Below, in pieces: positions 1 to 7,770 of a stretch of DNA of 62,282 nucleotides. Source of the stretch: Gammaproteobacteria bacterium (GTDB lineage Bacteria; Pseudomonadota; Gammaproteobacteria; Xanthomonadales; SZUA-36). The translations under genes and the position numbers were made by a program. The DNA is taken from assembly GCA_021772935.1 (NCBI GenBank), contig JAJFLA010000002.1:1-62282 (forward strand), in the 5' to 3' direction. How positions within the stretch are numbered: position 1 is the stretch's first letter; each line of letters begins with the position of its first letter. The notes beneath the pieces were generated by a model that was not told where the DNA came from, searched no databases, and saw nothing but the letters and a program-made list of their open reading frames with translations.

Positions 1-54
1 TACCGCAACAACGCTGTTGTTGCTATGTAGATCAATTCCGCAATAAAGTGTCAT
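1..54 (-). CDS. IS110-family transposase, N-terminal fragment
   Basis: Only 18 codons are inside the window, reading MTLYCGIDLHSNNSVVAV. The GIDLHSNN stretch is the first beta strand of the RuvC-like DEDD domain of IS110 transposases, with the first acidic catalytic residue (D8). The start ATG is at 54-52 with AGGAG six bases before it. The gene continues beyond the left edge, so intactness cannot be judged. Confidence 0.8.
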   Translation of the reverse strand, partial: MTLYCGIDLHSNNSVVAV

Positions 55-140
55 TATCGTCTCCTATTTTTTGTGGTTTCGTTTCGGTTTGCACTTTAAC
101 GAGTACCACAATATTTAGGAGGCGGCTAGAGGATTATCAG
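1..140 (-). mobile_element. IS110-family element, 5' end (left window edge)
   Basis: This is the 5' end of an insertion sequence running off the window: about 86 bp of leader plus the first 18 codons of the transposase. Positions 1-140 are an exact reverse complement of 62142-62281, so the window lies between two inverted copies. The boundary at 140 follows CTGA of a palindromic repeat whose CCCC end is displaced. The leader holds ttgtggt/accacaa arms and an AGGAG ribosome site (65-61 on the minus strand). IS110 elements make no target duplication and use an RNA guide for target choice (family knowledge). The leader looks short for a complete guide RNA upstream of the gene, so the guide may lie downstream as in the IS1111 subgroup. 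Confidence 0.8.
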
Positions 141-203
141 ACTCAAATGCAGCAGATGGCTATGAATAATCACACGGGAGTGGGTGCATTTGAATCTGAC
201 CCC
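137..203. repeat. REP-like palindromic repeat, interrupted by IS110
   Basis: One copy of the dispersed repeat of this window. Its right end reads GCATTTGAATCTGACCCC (186-203). Its left end lacks the outer GGGG because the IS110 element replaces it right after TCAG (137-140). The centre (about 35 bp) is not conserved with other copies. It resembles REP/BIME-type sequences linked to REP-associated tyrosine transposases, but no such transposase is in the window. Confidence 0.75.
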
Positions 204-226
204 GGTCTGAAGGGATCAGGTGTCGG

Positions 227-808
227 TTAGGTGACTCCAACCACGCCTTGTTCGAATGCCTCACTGCTCGCCTGGGTTAGTTCTGGTCGGGCCAGATTGT
301 TGATGGTTTCTCGAATGCATTCGATCGGAAGCGGGAATGCCTTCAGCCCGGTGGCTCGACCCAGGACGTAGAGGTTACGCATGATGGGTGTGATATCTGG
401 TGTTGCTTCGCTGATGTATATAACTTGTTGGATATGTTCCTCGAGGTAACGAATAAAACTATCCGTGTCGGGGTAACTGGCTTGCTGTGAGCTCACCGAG
501 TGCGGGATCATTTTATGACTGTCAATGACAGCACAACTGTGAGGGTGCAGGTACTTGAGGTTGCGCTGGGCCTCCAGCGGTTCCAGCCCGATCATGAAAT
601 CCGCCTGGCCTTCATCGACAAAACCATAGGTGTTTTCGCCAAAGGTCAGGCTGGCTGTAACCGAACCCCCGCGTTGTGACAGACCATGGATTTCGCTGGT
701 GCCTACTTTCAGACCCGCCAGGGTGGCGGCGTTGACCAACAGTTTTACCAGGAAAACCCCGCCCTGGCCCCCGACACTTGCCAGTACCAGTTTTTTTCGC
801 TGCGGCAT
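227..808 (-). CDS. iorB: Indolepyruvate oxidoreductase beta subunit
   Basis: About 193 aa from the chosen start. The product is the gamma-type domain of 2-oxoacid:acceptor oxidoreductases, which pairs with IorA to convert aryl-pyruvates plus CoA to aryl-acetyl-CoA. The N-terminal VGGQGG glycine loop and the following EIHGLSQRGGSV stretch are hallmark IorB motifs. It lies 58 bp after the iorA-type gene on the same strand, so the two form a subunit pair. An ATG further out at 856 is in frame, but its first residues are encoded by a palindromic repeat. The ATG at 808 (MPQRKKLVL) is therefore the likely native start, although no strong ribosome site is visible. It has no ferredoxin domain, unlike the second IorB at 54997. 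Confidence 0.88.
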   Translation of the reverse strand: MPQRKKLVLASVGGQGGVFLVKLLVNAATLAGLKVGTSEIHGLSQRGGSVTASLTFGENTYGFVDEGQADFMIGLEPLEAQRNLKYLHPHSCAVIDSHKMIPHSVSSQQASYPDTDSFIRYLEEHIQQVIYISEATPDITPIMRNLYVLGRATGLKAFPLPIECIRETINNLARPELTQASSEAFEQGVVGVT

Positions 809-827
809 GTCCGTAGACTGAGTGGAC

Positions 828-901
828 GGGGAGGCAGATTCAAATACATTACACATTAGTCAATGCTTACACAGGAGTTAGTTGTATTTGAGTCTGACCC
901 C
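828..901. repeat. REP-like palindromic repeat between iorA and iorB
   Basis: A degenerate copy of the repeat. One end reads GGGGAGGCAGATTCAAATAC (828-847) and the other GTATTTGAGTCTGACCCC (884-901). It spans the iorA/iorB junction: it encodes the last residues and stop codon of the upstream gene and creates an extra upstream ATG for iorB. The ends match other copies, while the centre does not. Confidence 0.65.
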
Positions 902-3900
902 TGTGGGCCACATTGTCGGTAGAAGTCCAGTGTATGGCGTCATTGGGGCAGACATCGATACACAGCCCACAGCGGATACAGCTTTGCTGGTTGACCACTA
1001 CATGGCCATCAAGTTTGTGTAGTGATGGACAGCCGAAATTGTCAATACAATGGTTGCAGCGTTCGCAGCTTTGATAAAGATTGAATGGTCTTATTTGCTG
1101 TCCAATGACTTCACTATCTATATCGGTTGATGTGAACAAGGTGCTGAAAGCACGCCGTTCAACGGCTTCGTCGCTTAAATTATCAAGGGCTGTTTGACCT
1201 TCGTAATCATAACTATAATTTTCAAGTTTTTTGCGCACATCGATAGCAGCCTTCTTGCCGCTGCCGATGGCACCAATGAGGCTTTGCTGATTGTTTGCAG
1301 CCAGGTCGCCGGCGACAAAAATATTACCCGGCAAGCCACTGGCCGGCCCGTGAAGCCTGCCGAGCGAATCCCGTTGTGCTACTGACACGTTGTCAGGCAG
1401 TAATTCTTCAGCGTGTTGACCAATGGCGGTGATGACATAATCAACATCGAAACGGGTGAGATCCTCATCGTTGCTGTAACGTTTCAGATAAACCTGGCGT
1501 TGCCCGTTATCCAGTGTGTCGACACGCTCGACACAACTATCATTCAGGATGGTGATACCTGCGGCACGGACATGGCCGATTTCTTCCTGAAAGGCAGGCA
1601 TGTTGGCTTCAGCCTCCAGGCAGGACACGATGGTATGGCCATCCGGGTTTAATTTCTGTGCCGAGCGCGCGGCATCCATTGCCGAATTACCCCCACCGAT
1701 CACCAGCACCGTGGCACCCACCTCAAATGTTATTTCACCGGCATTGAAGGCACGAAGAAAATCGATTGAATTGAATTTTTTGCTCTCAGAAAAGCTGTTT
1801 TCAATCACGGCCAAAGTGACAGGCTGACTTAATCCAGCCGCTATGATGACGGCATCGAAGTCAGCGGCCAGTTCCGGCAGCTGTATGGATTTGCCCAGTG
1901 ACACATTGAAGCAGAAGTTAACACCCAATTTTTCCAGCAAACCGACTTCCTGATCGTATTTGGCTTTATCAAGACGAAAATTGGGAATCACATGGCTCAA
2001 TAAACCACCAGCTTTTGAATCCCGTTCAAAAACGGTGACATCATACCCTGTCTGGATCAGGTCATAAGCCGAGCTTAAGCCCGCCGGACCACCGCCAACA
2101 ATGGCAACCTGCAAGCCCTTTTTCTGTTGTGCGTTGGTACGTTCGATGATCTGCGAAAAATCAGCAAAATGTTCATCCAATGATGCAACAAAGTTTTTGA
2201 GGTATTTAATCGGTATTTTATCCCCATGATCACCTTCGCAGGGGCGATGGCAGATTTCACCGCAGGTATGAGCAAAAAGCATCTTGTCGCGCACGATTTC
2301 CAGCGCAATTTTATAGTTTTCAGCCTGGATAGCGCTGACAAAGCCATGGTTGCAAATATTCGCCGGGCACTGTTGCTCATGACCTGCTATGTGTTTTTTG
2401 CCGAGGCTTTTTGCACGCGCCCTCGCCAGGCCTGAATCAATGTTACAAAGTTGTGAACAGTTGAGTGCAGGGTCCTCGTGATTGGCACAGGTTTTACACT
2501 TATTTTGATCGACGATAATTTTCTGTTCGGGTCTGGGCTCGTGCTTGTTTAACATGATGCAGGGAGATTTTGATATCAGTACCGAAACGCCCTGGAAATC
2601 GACCGCCTGTTTCACTTTGTCACAGGTGTTATTCAACTCGAAAGGATCGATAGTTTCGACGTAATCAACCCCCAGGCCCTTAATCAGCGCCTCAATATCG
2701 ATATGCCGGCTTTGGGTATCGCCACGAGCCCCTGGGTTATCCTGACAACCGGTCATGGCGATGGTGCGATTATCAAAAACAATGACCGTCATATTGGCGT
2801 TGGTGTACACGGCATTGAGCAGGGAAGGGATGGCAGAGTGGAAAAAGGAGCCATCGCCGACAAGTGCGATGATCTTGGTTTTGCATGATTCACCCAGTGC
2901 ACGGTCCAGGCCCTGCGCCATGGAGACACTCATACCCATATGATTGACCGTGTCCATCATGTTCAGAGGTGCCAACCCACCCAGGCCCAGACAACCGATA
3001 TCGCCGCACAAAATGACCTCGTCTTTTTCACGCGGTAGCGCCAACTTTAAGCCGTAGTAGGTCGCCCGGTGAGGGCAGCCCGTACACAGGCTGGGAGGGC
3101 GAATAGGTAGATCTCCTGACATTGCGCGACTACCACTAAGGTGGTGAGTCGTCTTGTTTTCCAGGGTTTTGCCGGTAAATAATGCCAGTGCGTGATTGAC
3201 AATATCCTGTGAGTACTCACCCACCAGGCTTAAGTGGAAATCATCTTTACCCAAAATTCCTACATGAATAGAATTTCTTTGAGCAACGATGCGTACACCA
3301 TTTTCGATGATGGGATCGAGTTCTTCCAGCACCAGTATCTTTGTTAGCCCCAGTTTCAGAAAATCCAGAACTATGTCGGCAGGGAATGGGTTAATCAAGC
3401 CGATCTTCAGGATGTTGAGATCATCAATCAAGTCGTGGGTGTTAGCCTGTTCCAGAAAGTAAGCTGCCGGAACCCCGGAAACAATGATGCCGAAGTTCGA
3501 TGTGTTTTTTGATTGACTTATACGATTGTATTGACGACTAAATGGTATGAGGCTTTCGCCGCTTAGTTTGTCCAGCAGTCGTTGGTGTGCGGTCGCCGTT
3601 TTCGCTGGTATATTGATATGCCGTGGCGATCTTTCAAAAACCCCCTGTGTTGGCCGGGCTTCTATTTGCTGGAAATCAAACGACCCCCTGGAGTGGGAGA
3701 CCCGTGTGGTCATGCGTAATATCACCGGTAGCCGGGTTTTTGCGGATAGGGAAAAAGCTGCCCTGGTCATTTCAAAGGCTTCTTCGGGTGTGGCTGGATC
3801 GAATAATGGCACTGAGGCGTGTTTGCCCCAGTGTCGTGAATCCTGTTCGTTGGAAGAAGAATGACAACCAGGGTCATCGCATACCACGATGACCAAAGAT

Positions 3901-4295
3901 CCCGTGATGGTTTGATAGGGGATTGTCATCAGGGCGTCAGAGGCGACGTTAAGACCAACATTTTTCATGCAGCAAAGTGCGGATCGCTTGCCAATGGCGA
4001 AAGCGATCGCCTTTTCCAGGGCAATTTTTTCGTTGACGCTGTACTCGAAATAAACTGGTGATGAGATCAGCTCGGAAAATACTCCCTGTGGATCATGGCT
4101 GAGCTGAAACTGCCTGATACTGGAGAAGGCTTCGGATATTTCGGTAGAAGGTGTACCGGGGTAAGAGAAAACGCCACCCACACCAGCTTCGAGAGCCCCG
4201 CGGACAATGGCATCATTGCCGGTGACACAGACTTCATGCGGTTCCTCAAAAGAAGTCAGATACTGAATGATCTTTTGATTCAGTGCTGTGTTCAC
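867..4295 (-). CDS. iorA: IorA-type TPP oxidoreductase with inserted GltD-like FAD/NAD(P) module
   Basis: 1142 aa against about 600-650 for ordinary IorA. Residues 20-590 are the IorA core: the N-terminal pyrimidine domain with YPGTPSTEI (45-53), LCTGCPHR (403-410) and the TPP site VGDGSFF (479-485). A GltD-like module follows: Cys-rich helical Fe-S domain (598-690, C600/C603/C613/C617 and PANICNHGFVSAI), FAD loop GGGPAG (734-739) and NAD(P) loop VIGGGNSAMD (865-874). The usual terminal ferredoxin domain comes last (C1077-C1089, then CIRCGLCIDVCP 1106-1117). The GltD unit thus sits inside IorA, between the TPP domain and the Fe-S tail. By analogy with the GltD-like subunit of phenylglyoxylate dehydrogenase, it probably passes electrons to NAD(P)+. 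The start is GTG with GGAGG close upstream. The last ~11 residues come from a palindromic repeat. Confidence 0.9.
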   Translation of the reverse strand: MNTALNQKIIQYLTSFEEPHEVCVTGNDAIVRGALEAGVGGVFSYPGTPSTEISEAFSSIRQFQLSHDPQGVFSELISSPVYFEYSVNEKIALEKAIAFAIGKRSALCCMKNVGLNVASDALMTIPYQTITGSLVIVVCDDPGCHSSSNEQDSRHWGKHASVPLFDPATPEEAFEMTRAAFSLSAKTRLPVILRMTTRVSHSRGSFDFQQIEARPTQGVFERSPRHINIPAKTATAHQRLLDKLSGESLIPFSRQYNRISQSKNTSNFGIIVSGVPAAYFLEQANTHDLIDDLNILKIGLINPFPADIVLDFLKLGLTKILVLEELDPIIENGVRIVAQRNSIHVGILGKDDFHLSLVGEYSQDIVNHALALFTGKTLENKTTHHLSGSRAMSGDLPIRPPSLCTGCPHRATYYGLKLALPREKDEVILCGDIGCLGLGGLAPLNMMDTVNHMGMSVSMAQGLDRALGESCKTKIIALVGDGSFFHSAIPSLLNAVYTNANMTVIVFDNRTIAMTGCQDNPGARGDTQSRHIDIEALIKGLGVDYVETIDPFELNNTCDKVKQAVDFQGVSVLISKSPCIMLNKHEPRPEQKIIVDQNKCKTCANHEDPALNCSQLCNIDSGLARARAKSLGKKHIAGHEQQCPANICNHGFVSAIQAENYKIALEIVRDKMLFAHTCGEICHRPCEGDHGDKIPIKYLKNFVASLDEHFADFSQIIERTNAQQKKGLQVAIVGGGPAGLSSAYDLIQTGYDVTVFERDSKAGGLLSHVIPNFRLDKAKYDQEVGLLEKLGVNFCFNVSLGKSIQLPELAADFDAVIIAAGLSQPVTLAVIENSFSESKKFNSIDFLRAFNAGEITFEVGATVLVIGGGNSAMDAARSAQKLNPDGHTIVSCLEAEANMPAFQEEIGHVRAAGITILNDSCVERVDTLDNGQRQVYLKRYSNDEDLTRFDVDYVITAIGQHAEELLPDNVSVAQRDSLGRLHGPASGLPGNIFVAGDLAANNQQSLIGAIGSGKKAAIDVRKKLENYSYDYEGQTALDNLSDEAVERRAFSTLFTSTDIDSEVIGQQIRPFNLYQSCERCNHCIDNFGCPSLHKLDGHVVVNQQSCIRCGLCIDVCPNDAIHWTSTDNVAHRGQTQIQLTPV

Positions 4296-4324
4296 AGACC
4301 TCCCCGGCTGGGGTTGGAGCGACT

Positions 4325-4395
4325 GGGGTCAGACTCAAATGCGTCGAACATTGCCTTGTGATTGACAGGTTCTTTGCGCATTTGAATCTGACCCC
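4325..4395. repeat. REP-like palindromic repeat
   Basis: A complete copy: GGGGTCAGACTCAAATGC at 4325-4342 and GCATTTGAATCTGACCCC at 4378-4395, around an unconserved centre. It lies between the DUF1329 gene and the iorA start (4295), so it occupies the likely promoter region of the ior pair. Confidence 0.85.
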
Positions 4396-4417
4396 AATAA
4401 TTCAGTACTGTGCGTGA

Positions 4418-5734
4418 TCAGCGACCTGACTTACGCAGGTTTTGAACGGAAAACAATTTCGGCTGATTGGCATCATCGGTCACCTGGCTTTTGAACTGTA
4501 GCGTTGTACAGTGCTCGGCCTGGATGTCGATAACAACTGCATAGTCGTCCAGTGCAACACCTTTTCCTTTGTTAACTGCCAAATGGTGGTCTGAATGTGC
4601 TTTGCCGATCGGGAACCACTTCCACATATCGCCTTTGCGGTCATAAGTGACCAGCGAGGCCATGGTCATTGTTTGTGCATCCAGATTGATGACGCGCTTT
4701 CCGATGGGATGATTGGGGTCCTTGGGTTTGCCAACCAGTGTAAAGCTCTTGCGTAACTGATAGGTCACTTTGGGGAAACAGTTTCCCTGGCCCTCAACGT
4801 CAATAAACTGATAGCCATCGGCATCCTGGGCGGGAACATCTGCCAGTTCCATATCGTTGTGATAATAAAATGGCATCAGCAGATTGCGGGTGCCCGCATA
4901 TTCCCAGGTGTAATCCGTCACGCGGCCGTTATAGCCCTCGAAATCCTCAATCATCAGGTCACTACCCAGAAATGCGTCGGTAATTTGACCCGCTGCCAAA
5001 CGGCGCACCCGGCGCTGGAAACCAACGTAGAGCCAGGCGTTGTCACGTCGCGTGTCATCCTGGTAGCGATGGATCAGGATTTGCGTATTGGCCAGGTCGA
5101 AAGGTTCTTTAACAATACCGTAAATACCACGATAGATTTCCCCGGGATTATTTACATAGGCTGGCTTGGGATCAAATGTGACCCGATGGTTGTGATTGAG
5201 AAAATGCCATTCAAATTTTAACTGGCGCTCAACCTTGGCGGTTTTAACATTGCGGAAGGTCCACCAGAACGGGTAGATGGTTTCACTGTCACCCGAGTTG
5301 AAGCCGTATTGATAATTCCACACCAGTTTCTGACCCGCTAGCGGATCATCGGCTTGCGGTTCCTGGGGAAATGCACGACCCGCAACAAAATTATTCAAGG
5401 TCCCGTTATCAGCGATAGACACCTCACCAGCGTGCTGACGAGTGGCGTTTACATAATCTTCAGTGAGCGGAAAGTCCGTGGTTGGTGCCGTTCGAATGCT
5501 GACCCAGCCGTCTTTGACAAAGCGGAGCAATGCTTCATCGAGGATCGACTGGAATTGATCAACATTATTTTGATCAATGACCACTCCGGGGGTATACCCG
5601 TCCGCGGCCGGTGTCCAGTCATTGTAGGGATAGAAGGATTGGTTGATGTCTTCGTCGGTAAATGAATCGGCTGCAACGGTCTGTGAAAGCCCGACCATAC
5701 AGATGATCAATATTTTTAATGTGCCTTGTTTCAT
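4418..5734 (-). CDS. DUF1329 family outer-membrane-associated protein
   Basis: 438 aa with a signal peptide (cleavage near VAADS, residues 20-24). The body matches DUF1329: RIxNPGEIYRG-like region, a long beta-rich LolA/LolB-type fold, and a C-terminal half with DMWKWFPIGK. The family is exported and of unknown function. It is habitually encoded next to DUF1302 beta-barrels and RND permeases, as here: 12 bp separate it from the DUF1302 gene upstream. By position it is the last gene of a four-gene minus-strand operon (YCF48-type lipoprotein, RND permease, DUF1302, DUF1329). A role as periplasmic carrier or adaptor for a hydrophobic compound is an inference from its LolA-like relatives. Confidence 0.85.
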   Translation of the reverse strand: MKQGTLKILIICMVGLSQTVAADSFTDEDINQSFYPYNDWTPAADGYTPGVVIDQNNVDQFQSILDEALLRFVKDGWVSIRTAPTTDFPLTEDYVNATRQHAGEVSIADNGTLNNFVAGRAFPQEPQADDPLAGQKLVWNYQYGFNSGDSETIYPFWWTFRNVKTAKVERQLKFEWHFLNHNHRVTFDPKPAYVNNPGEIYRGIYGIVKEPFDLANTQILIHRYQDDTRRDNAWLYVGFQRRVRRLAAGQITDAFLGSDLMIEDFEGYNGRVTDYTWEYAGTRNLLMPFYYHNDMELADVPAQDADGYQFIDVEGQGNCFPKVTYQLRKSFTLVGKPKDPNHPIGKRVINLDAQTMTMASLVTYDRKGDMWKWFPIGKAHSDHHLAVNKGKGVALDDYAVVIDIQAEHCTTLQFKSQVTDDANQPKLFSVQNLRKSGR

Positions 5735-5746
5735 GGTGGCCTCCTG

Positions 5747-7768
5747 TTAGAAACGATACCGAAGTGTCAGTTGATATTCATCTTCATTGATGCCCATGCC
5801 AAACGGACCAGCACGGAAGCGTCCAATGGGTTCGAAACCAGCGAGCCCCAGAGAACTGAAGGGTGCGCCGCAAAGCGGTGAACCGGCAGCAGCCAAAGGT
5901 GGTGCGCAGGTAAATGGTGGGAAGGGGTTGGCGCCGCGATTGTCGTCGAACACCTGAGCACCGTCACCAAACTTCAGGTTGATAGCGGCAGTCAAACGCC
6001 AGCTATTACTAATTTTCCAGTCGACCGATGGGGAAACTACACCGCTGCCTGCCTTAAAATCGTAGGCAGTCAGAATCTGCGGGGTTAACCGGTCATTCAT
6101 ATAATTCCCCTGGAACAGGAAGGTTGTTATGTAATTATTCTTCCAGTCGACCATTCCGACCTCGGATAAAGTCGGCACACCCTGAGCGTTAACTCGCTGT
6201 AATTCATGATCCAGCAGATGTTGTCCGAAGACCTGCAGTGAAAGCAGGAAAGCCCGGTTTTTATTCAAAAACGGGATAAAAGTGGGTCGATCAATACCGA
6301 TGACCCAGCGCACCACGTCCGATTCTGAAAACAGGCGTTCCCTGAGTGTATTTGGGAATTCTTCACCTGAAGTGTGCGCGACTTCGACACGGAACGCAGA
6401 TTTCAGGGATTCCACGTAAAAGTCAGCAGATGCACCCACCAGGGTCAGGCGCGGGAAATCGATATCGAATGTCAGTGAGTACGGGTGGAATTGTGATTCA
6501 ATATTGGGTGTGAATGGGTTGTCGCTTTCTATACCGCCTCTTAACGAGGGCATTTGTGAGGTGTAACGCAATACGTTGAAAGAAAATCCGATGCCACTCA
6601 TGACACCTTCAACCCGGAATCCATAGTCCTGTGAATCGTTGAAGTCAGGTTTGTTGGCCTGTCGTATGCCCAGGGAATGGGCAGGGAAATCCACTGCCAG
6701 TCCTGAGTCCGGGAAATTCCATACGGTACAGCCGTTTTCCCAGCAATTGTTCATTGCTCTGAAAAAGTTGCCGGCACCCAGAATTGCATAAGGCTCACCA
6801 CCCTGACCAAGATTATTGGGCCGGAAGTCCTCGAATTTCCAGATACCCTGGAAGTTAATGTCTTCAAACGGGCCGCTGGCACCGGCACGCCATTCCACAT
6901 TGAGGATACCCATTGGAATACGGATATCTTCAAGCTCGTCAAAAATGTTGTGACGTGAGAAATCGACCGGGTTGATGACATCCAGTACACGAAAAAGATC
7001 GGTTCTGCCCCACACGACCTGTTGGCGACCGATACGAAAGCCCAACTCATGGCCATTGTCGTATGCGATTGTTGCATCCAGATAGAGCTCGCGGATGAAA
7101 TCGAAACGACTGTTGAACTCGGCGTAACGAAGGTCGTTCAGGCTGTCATCCATGTAGCCATCGATACAACCACGGCTGTCTATACTGCATGGCCGTGTCG
7201 GGTAGGCAAGCACGACCCCACCGTTTTCGAATTGATGAACATCTTCACCGACCAGGCCCAAGCCCTGGTTCGGGTTGCCTGAACCGATGTTTCCACCCGG
7301 CACACCGGGTAAAGGGATTGCACCGGTGGCAATGGGTGGTGGGAAGATACCGGCAAAACACGGATTTGTAGACGGTGGAAAGGGTGGCGTATTGGGGTTG
7401 CCGGTGGCGAGAATGCCGAAGAAAGCAGGGTTACCGGGTGCTGGGTAACACACTGAGCGACCGGAGTTTTCTCCAAACTCGTCGTCGTTTAAATCATAGA
7501 CGGCGTCATAGCTGCCCCGGAAGGTCCCATTGATCGAGACCTCCGAAAAAAGTCCTGAAGGTTGCCATGCCCTGGAGAGTTCCAATTGCAGGGTAGTCCT
7601 TGATTTGGTAAGGCCAACACCATGCTCCCGGAAAAACGTTGCATTCTCAATGAAGCCCCGAATCTCAGTGTCCTGTGCATAGGCTGTGGGCACGACCAAT
7701 AAGGTCGCGAGCAAGCATACCAGGGCAACTAGCGTGGCAGTGAAATGACTTGTGCTTTTAGGATTCAC
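5747..7768 (-). CDS. DUF1302 family outer-membrane protein
   Basis: 673 aa. The signal peptide ends near TAYAQ (about residue 31). The mature protein alternates short beta strands and turns, contains RIGRQQVVWGRTDLFRVLDV (a recognisable DUF1302 segment in the middle) and ends in LTLRYRF, with the terminal aromatic residue expected of a beta-barrel. The region around residues 95-190 is rich in Pro/Gly/Asn and looks like a loop insertion. It begins two bases after the stop of the RND permease gene, so the genes are co-transcribed. The probable role is the outer-membrane channel of the adjacent exporter. The substrate is unknown. Confidence 0.87.
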   Translation of the reverse strand: MNPKSTSHFTATLVALVCLLATLLVVPTAYAQDTEIRGFIENATFFREHGVGLTKSRTTLQLELSRAWQPSGLFSEVSINGTFRGSYDAVYDLNDDEFGENSGRSVCYPAPGNPAFFGILATGNPNTPPFPPSTNPCFAGIFPPPIATGAIPLPGVPGGNIGSGNPNQGLGLVGEDVHQFENGGVVLAYPTRPCSIDSRGCIDGYMDDSLNDLRYAEFNSRFDFIRELYLDATIAYDNGHELGFRIGRQQVVWGRTDLFRVLDVINPVDFSRHNIFDELEDIRIPMGILNVEWRAGASGPFEDINFQGIWKFEDFRPNNLGQGGEPYAILGAGNFFRAMNNCWENGCTVWNFPDSGLAVDFPAHSLGIRQANKPDFNDSQDYGFRVEGVMSGIGFSFNVLRYTSQMPSLRGGIESDNPFTPNIESQFHPYSLTFDIDFPRLTLVGASADFYVESLKSAFRVEVAHTSGEEFPNTLRERLFSESDVVRWVIGIDRPTFIPFLNKNRAFLLSLQVFGQHLLDHELQRVNAQGVPTLSEVGMVDWKNNYITTFLFQGNYMNDRLTPQILTAYDFKAGSGVVSPSVDWKISNSWRLTAAINLKFGDGAQVFDDNRGANPFPPFTCAPPLAAAGSPLCGAPFSSLGLAGFEPIGRFRAGPFGMGINEDEYQLTLRYRF

Positions 7769-7770
7769 TT

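Noticed and set aside
227-856. iorB start at the outer ATG (856)
   Set aside because: The first ~10 codons come from the palindromic repeat; the IorB domain starts properly at the ATG at 808.
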